Shown here: piece after piece, positions 4,919-6,955 of the stretch | How the letters are laid out: every line of letters starts with the position of its first letter | Position numbering within the stretch: the first letter of the stretch is position 1 | From: JAUWCW01 sp030609125 [NCBI: Candidatus Rokuibacteriota bacterium] | Lineage (GTDB): Bacteria > JAUVQV01 | Direction of reading: 5' to 3' | Assembly (NCBI GenBank): GCA_030609125.1 | Contig: JAUWCW010000103.1 | Span: 1 to 6,955, forward strand | DNA: 6,955 bases | Notes under the pieces: model-generated | Seen by the model: only the letters and a program-made list of their open reading frames with translations | What the model was told of the DNA's origin: nothing | Database searches by the model: none | Made by a program: the position numbers and the translations under genes

Positions 4919-5817
4919 GCCTTCTCCCGCGAAGACCGGCCGAGAATGCCGGCCGGCCGGAAGATGAGGATGAGCACAAGGAGCGCAAAGGCGAAGACGT
5001 CCTCATAGTCGCTGGAGACGTACCCCGTGGCGAAGCTTTCCGTCCAGCCGAGGACAAGCCCCCCGAGCACCGCTCCGGGGATGCTGCCTATCCCCCCCAG
5101 GACGGCGGCGGTGAAAGCCTTAATGCCCGCTATGAAGCCGATAGAGAAGTTGATCTGGCCGGTGTGGGAGGCGATGAGCACCCCCCCGACGGCGGCGAGG
5201 GCGGACCCGATGACGAAAGTCATGGAGATGACACGGTTCACGTCGACACCGACGAGCATGGCCATCTCCCGGTCCTGGGAGGTGGCCCTCATGGCCTTGC
5301 CGATGCGGGTGGACTTGATCAGCACTGTCAGCAGGAGCATGACCACGGCCGTCACGAAAAGAATGGCTGCCTCCGAGGCGCTGATGATGTGAGACACGGG
5401 GTCGAGAAACTCGAAGTCCGGGATGAGGCTCGGGAAGGGGAGAAAATCTGAGGTCTGGGCGAGACGCACGTAGTTCTGCAGGAAGATGGACATCCCGATG
5501 GCGCTGATGAGAGGCGAGAGCCGGGGAGCGTGGCGGAGCGGCTTGTATGCCATCTTCTCTATGGTAAAGCCGTAGGCCGAGGAGTAGACGACGGCGGCCA
5601 GGGAGGCCAGCAGGAGGATGGCCAGGGCGTGAAACTCGAGAAAGGTGAGAACGGTGGCGACGATCAGGGCCGTGAAGGCCCCTATCATGTAGACCTCGCC
5701 GTGGGCGAAGTTGATCAGTCCTATGATCCCGTAGACCATGGTGTAGCCCAGGGCAAGGAGGGCGTAGATGCTCCCGCGGGTGAGTCCGCCCAGCAGGAGC
5801 TCCAGAAAATAGTCCAT
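4915..5817 (-). CDS. livH: LivH-type permease of branched-chain amino acid importer
   Basis: This is the other inner-membrane pore subunit, 300 residues, the usual LivH size, and almost entirely hydrophobic with about eight membrane segments. Characteristic stretches are YGIIGLINFAHGEVYMIGAF (29-48), the coupling loop RIGKAMRATSQDREMAMLVG (171-190), KAFTAAVLGGIGSIPGAVLG (233-252) and the C-terminal LIFRPAGILG (284-293). The gene starts 26 bases after the binding-protein stop. No Shine-Dalgarno is visible: the bases before the ATG are CCGACCCGCAACCC. Initiation may therefore rely on ribosomes terminating on the upstream gene. No sensible alternative start exists, since the next ATG (residue 27) would delete the first membrane segment. 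Its stop overlaps the livM start by four bases. Confidence 0.96.
   Translation of the reverse strand: MDYFLELLLGGLTRGSIYALLALGYTMVYGIIGLINFAHGEVYMIGAFTALIVATVLTFLEFHALAILLLASLAAVVYSSAYGFTIEKMAYKPLRHAPRLSPLISAIGMSIFLQNYVRLAQTSDFLPFPSLIPDFEFLDPVSHIISASEAAILFVTAVVMLLLTVLIKSTRIGKAMRATSQDREMAMLVGVDVNRVISMTFVIGSALAAVGGVLIASHTGQINFSIGFIAGIKAFTAAVLGGIGSIPGAVLGGLVLGWTESFATGYVSSDYEDVFAFALLVLILIFRPAGILGRSSREKA
4920..4928 (-). promoter_or_regulatory. Ribosome binding site of livM
   Basis: The minus strand reads GGGAGAAGG, then C, then ATG. GGGAG is at a usable spacing. The site lies within the last codons of livH, consistent with coupled translation across the ATGA junction. Confidence 0.55.
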
Positions 5818-5843
5818 GGGTTGCGGGTCGGTCGCCGGTCGGC

Positions 5844-6955
5844 CTACTTCACCTCCACGTAAACGCCGTCCCTGACCTGGTACATGGAGAAGCCGACGCC
5901 GATGGCGTCGCCCCGCTCGTCGAAGCTGATGTCACCGAGGGGGGTCGCCGCGTACTCGCTCTTGAGGCTTTTCGAAACTGCCTCGTAGTCGGTGGAGCCG
6001 GCCTTGCCGATGGCATTCAGCAGCGCCTGGGTGGCGGCGTAGGCGTTGATGAAGAAGGCTCCGTGGCCGCTCCCGTAAGCCTCCCTGTGCGCCTCCGCGG
6101 CCAACACGGCCAGGGGGTTTTCCGAAACGTCCTTCGGGCCCGTGGCGTAGACGCCCTCGGCGTACTCGCCGGCCACCTTGATGAAGGTGTCGTCCTTGAC
6201 TCCGTCGTCGGAGATGAAGACGGTATTCATCTTCTTCTTCCTCATCTGCATGACCAGCCGCGACGCCTCGGGGTGATACCCGCCGAACATGACCGCTTCC
6301 GCGCCGGAGCGCTCGATCTTCTGCACCACGGCGGTGTAGTCCATTGCGTTGGGCGTTATCCCTTCATAGAGAACCACTTCCGCCCGGCTGTCGGCCTCGA
6401 GAAAGGCCCTGGCGTACTCCGCCAGCCCCTTCCCATAGTCTCCCTTGTCGTGAATGACGGCTATCTTGTTCAGCTTCAGCGTGTCCAGGGCGAAATCGAC
6501 CTCCAGCCCGGCCTGGGCGTCGTCGGAGGCGATAGTTCGATAGAAGTTGGGGTAATCACCGCTCTGGGTAAGGGGCGGGTTCGTGGCTGACGGCGAAATG
6601 ACGATGATCCCGGCATCCTTGTAGGTCCCGAGAGCGGCCTTCGTCGCCCCGCTGCAGATGTGCCCGATCACGGCGCTCACACCCCGGGAGACGAGTTTCT
6701 GAGCGGTGTTGACGGCAACTTCCGGTTTGCAGACGTCGTCCTCGACAAAAAGCAGCACCTCCCTGCCGAGCAGCCCGCCGGCGGCGTTCACGTCCTTGAC
6801 GACCAGTTCCGCGGCCCTGACGGTCGGAATGCCATACGAAGCGAGATCGCCGCTGTGCGCACCGGCGACACCGATCTTGATGGGATCTCCCTCCTGGCTG
6901 CAGCCTGCCGCCAGAACCAGGAGCGCCAGGAGCGTCCCTGTCCTCCTCAAAAAAC
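5844..6955 (-). CDS. Branched-chain amino acid binding lipoprotein (5' end outside the window)
   Basis: This LivJ/LivK-type solute-binding protein delivers hydrophobic amino acids to LivH/LivM. The frame is open to the window edge (…FLRRTG). A TTG at 6950 could be read as a start, giving 368 residues, but the real start is probably a few codons further upstream. Numbered from that TTG, residues 5-16 are hydrophobic and end in LAAGC (C17), a lipobox-like site, so the protein is probably lipid-anchored rather than freely periplasmic. The mature protein aligns by eye along its whole length with E. coli LivJ: IKIGVAGAHSGDLASYG (24-40), cysteines 74 and 99 at the conserved disulphide positions, GHICSGAT (96-103), ISPSATNPP (118-126), VIHDKGDYGKG (165-175), GGYHPE (223-228) and a DERGD near the end. 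The acidic ligand-binding position (Glu226 in LivJ) appears as aspartate (SDDG, 247-250). The exact ligand is not determined. The symbol is left blank because LivJ and LivK cannot be separated here. Confidence 0.95.
   Translation of the reverse strand, partial: FLRRTGTLLALLVLAAGCSQEGDPIKIGVAGAHSGDLASYGIPTVRAAELVVKDVNAAGGLLGREVLLFVEDDVCKPEVAVNTAQKLVSRGVSAVIGHICSGATKAALGTYKDAGIIVISPSATNPPLTQSGDYPNFYRTIASDDAQAGLEVDFALDTLKLNKIAVIHDKGDYGKGLAEYARAFLEADSRAEVVLYEGITPNAMDYTAVVQKIERSGAEAVMFGGYHPEASRLVMQMRKKKMNTVFISDDGVKDDTFIKVAGEYAEGVYATGPKDVSENPLAVLAAEAHREAYGSGHGAFFINAYAATQALLNAIGKAGSTDYEAVSKSLKSEYAATPLGDISFDERGDAIGVGFSMYQVRDGVYVEVK

Noticed and set aside
3693-5057. A 454-codon minus-strand frame across livM
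   Set aside because: It is out of frame with livM, whose hydrophobic segments and family motifs are unmistakable. The alternative product is an arginine/proline/serine-rich shadow.

Overview
The window is a GC-rich bacterial chromosomal segment. Almost everything recognisable reads on the minus strand. Its main content is a branched-chain (hydrophobic) amino acid ABC importer of the LIV/HAAT family, with genes in the order binding protein, LivH, LivM, LivG, LivF. Downstream of it come a membrane-anchored metallophosphoesterase and an HU-family nucleoid protein. The lineage cannot be fixed from this sequence. The importer proteins resemble proteobacterial LivJ/H/M/G/F. A GC-rich diderm (proteobacterial or desulfobacterial type) is a reasonable guess and no more.

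Layout along the minus strand, from high to low coordinates. From 6955 to 5844 lies a binding-protein gene whose 5' end is outside the window; it encodes a probable lipoprotein. LivH (5817-4915), LivM (4918-3677), LivG (3675-2890) and LivF (2897-2190) follow with overlaps or gaps of a few bases, which indicates one polycistronic, translationally coupled unit. After an 87-base gap comes a four-helix membrane-anchored metallophosphoesterase (2102-966). A 329-base spacer (637-965) then holds a perfect 17-bp palindrome, a winged-helix-like open stretch without a proper stop, and a candidate promoter for the HU gene. The HU gene (636-286) has a strong ribosome binding site, a lysine/alanine-rich N-terminal tail and its own rho-independent terminator (236-264).

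The low-coordinate end (1-235) has no complete gene. Bases 1-51 look like the last 16 codons of a plus-strand gene converging on HU. Its stop codon lies inside the left arm of a 22-bp inverted repeat (46-67 and 210-231, 21 of 22 positions matching) that brackets 142 bases of non-coding sequence. This is a candidate MITE-like or IS-derived element and is the least ordinary structure in the window.

Functionally, the binding protein captures a ligand (leucine, isoleucine, valine or a related amino acid) outside the membrane, LivH and LivM form the pore, and LivG and LivF hydrolyse ATP. The phosphoesterase and HU genes have no evident mechanistic link to the importer. I see no CRISPR array, tRNA, rRNA, phage gene or defence system, and no convincing evidence of a wholly new multi-gene system.
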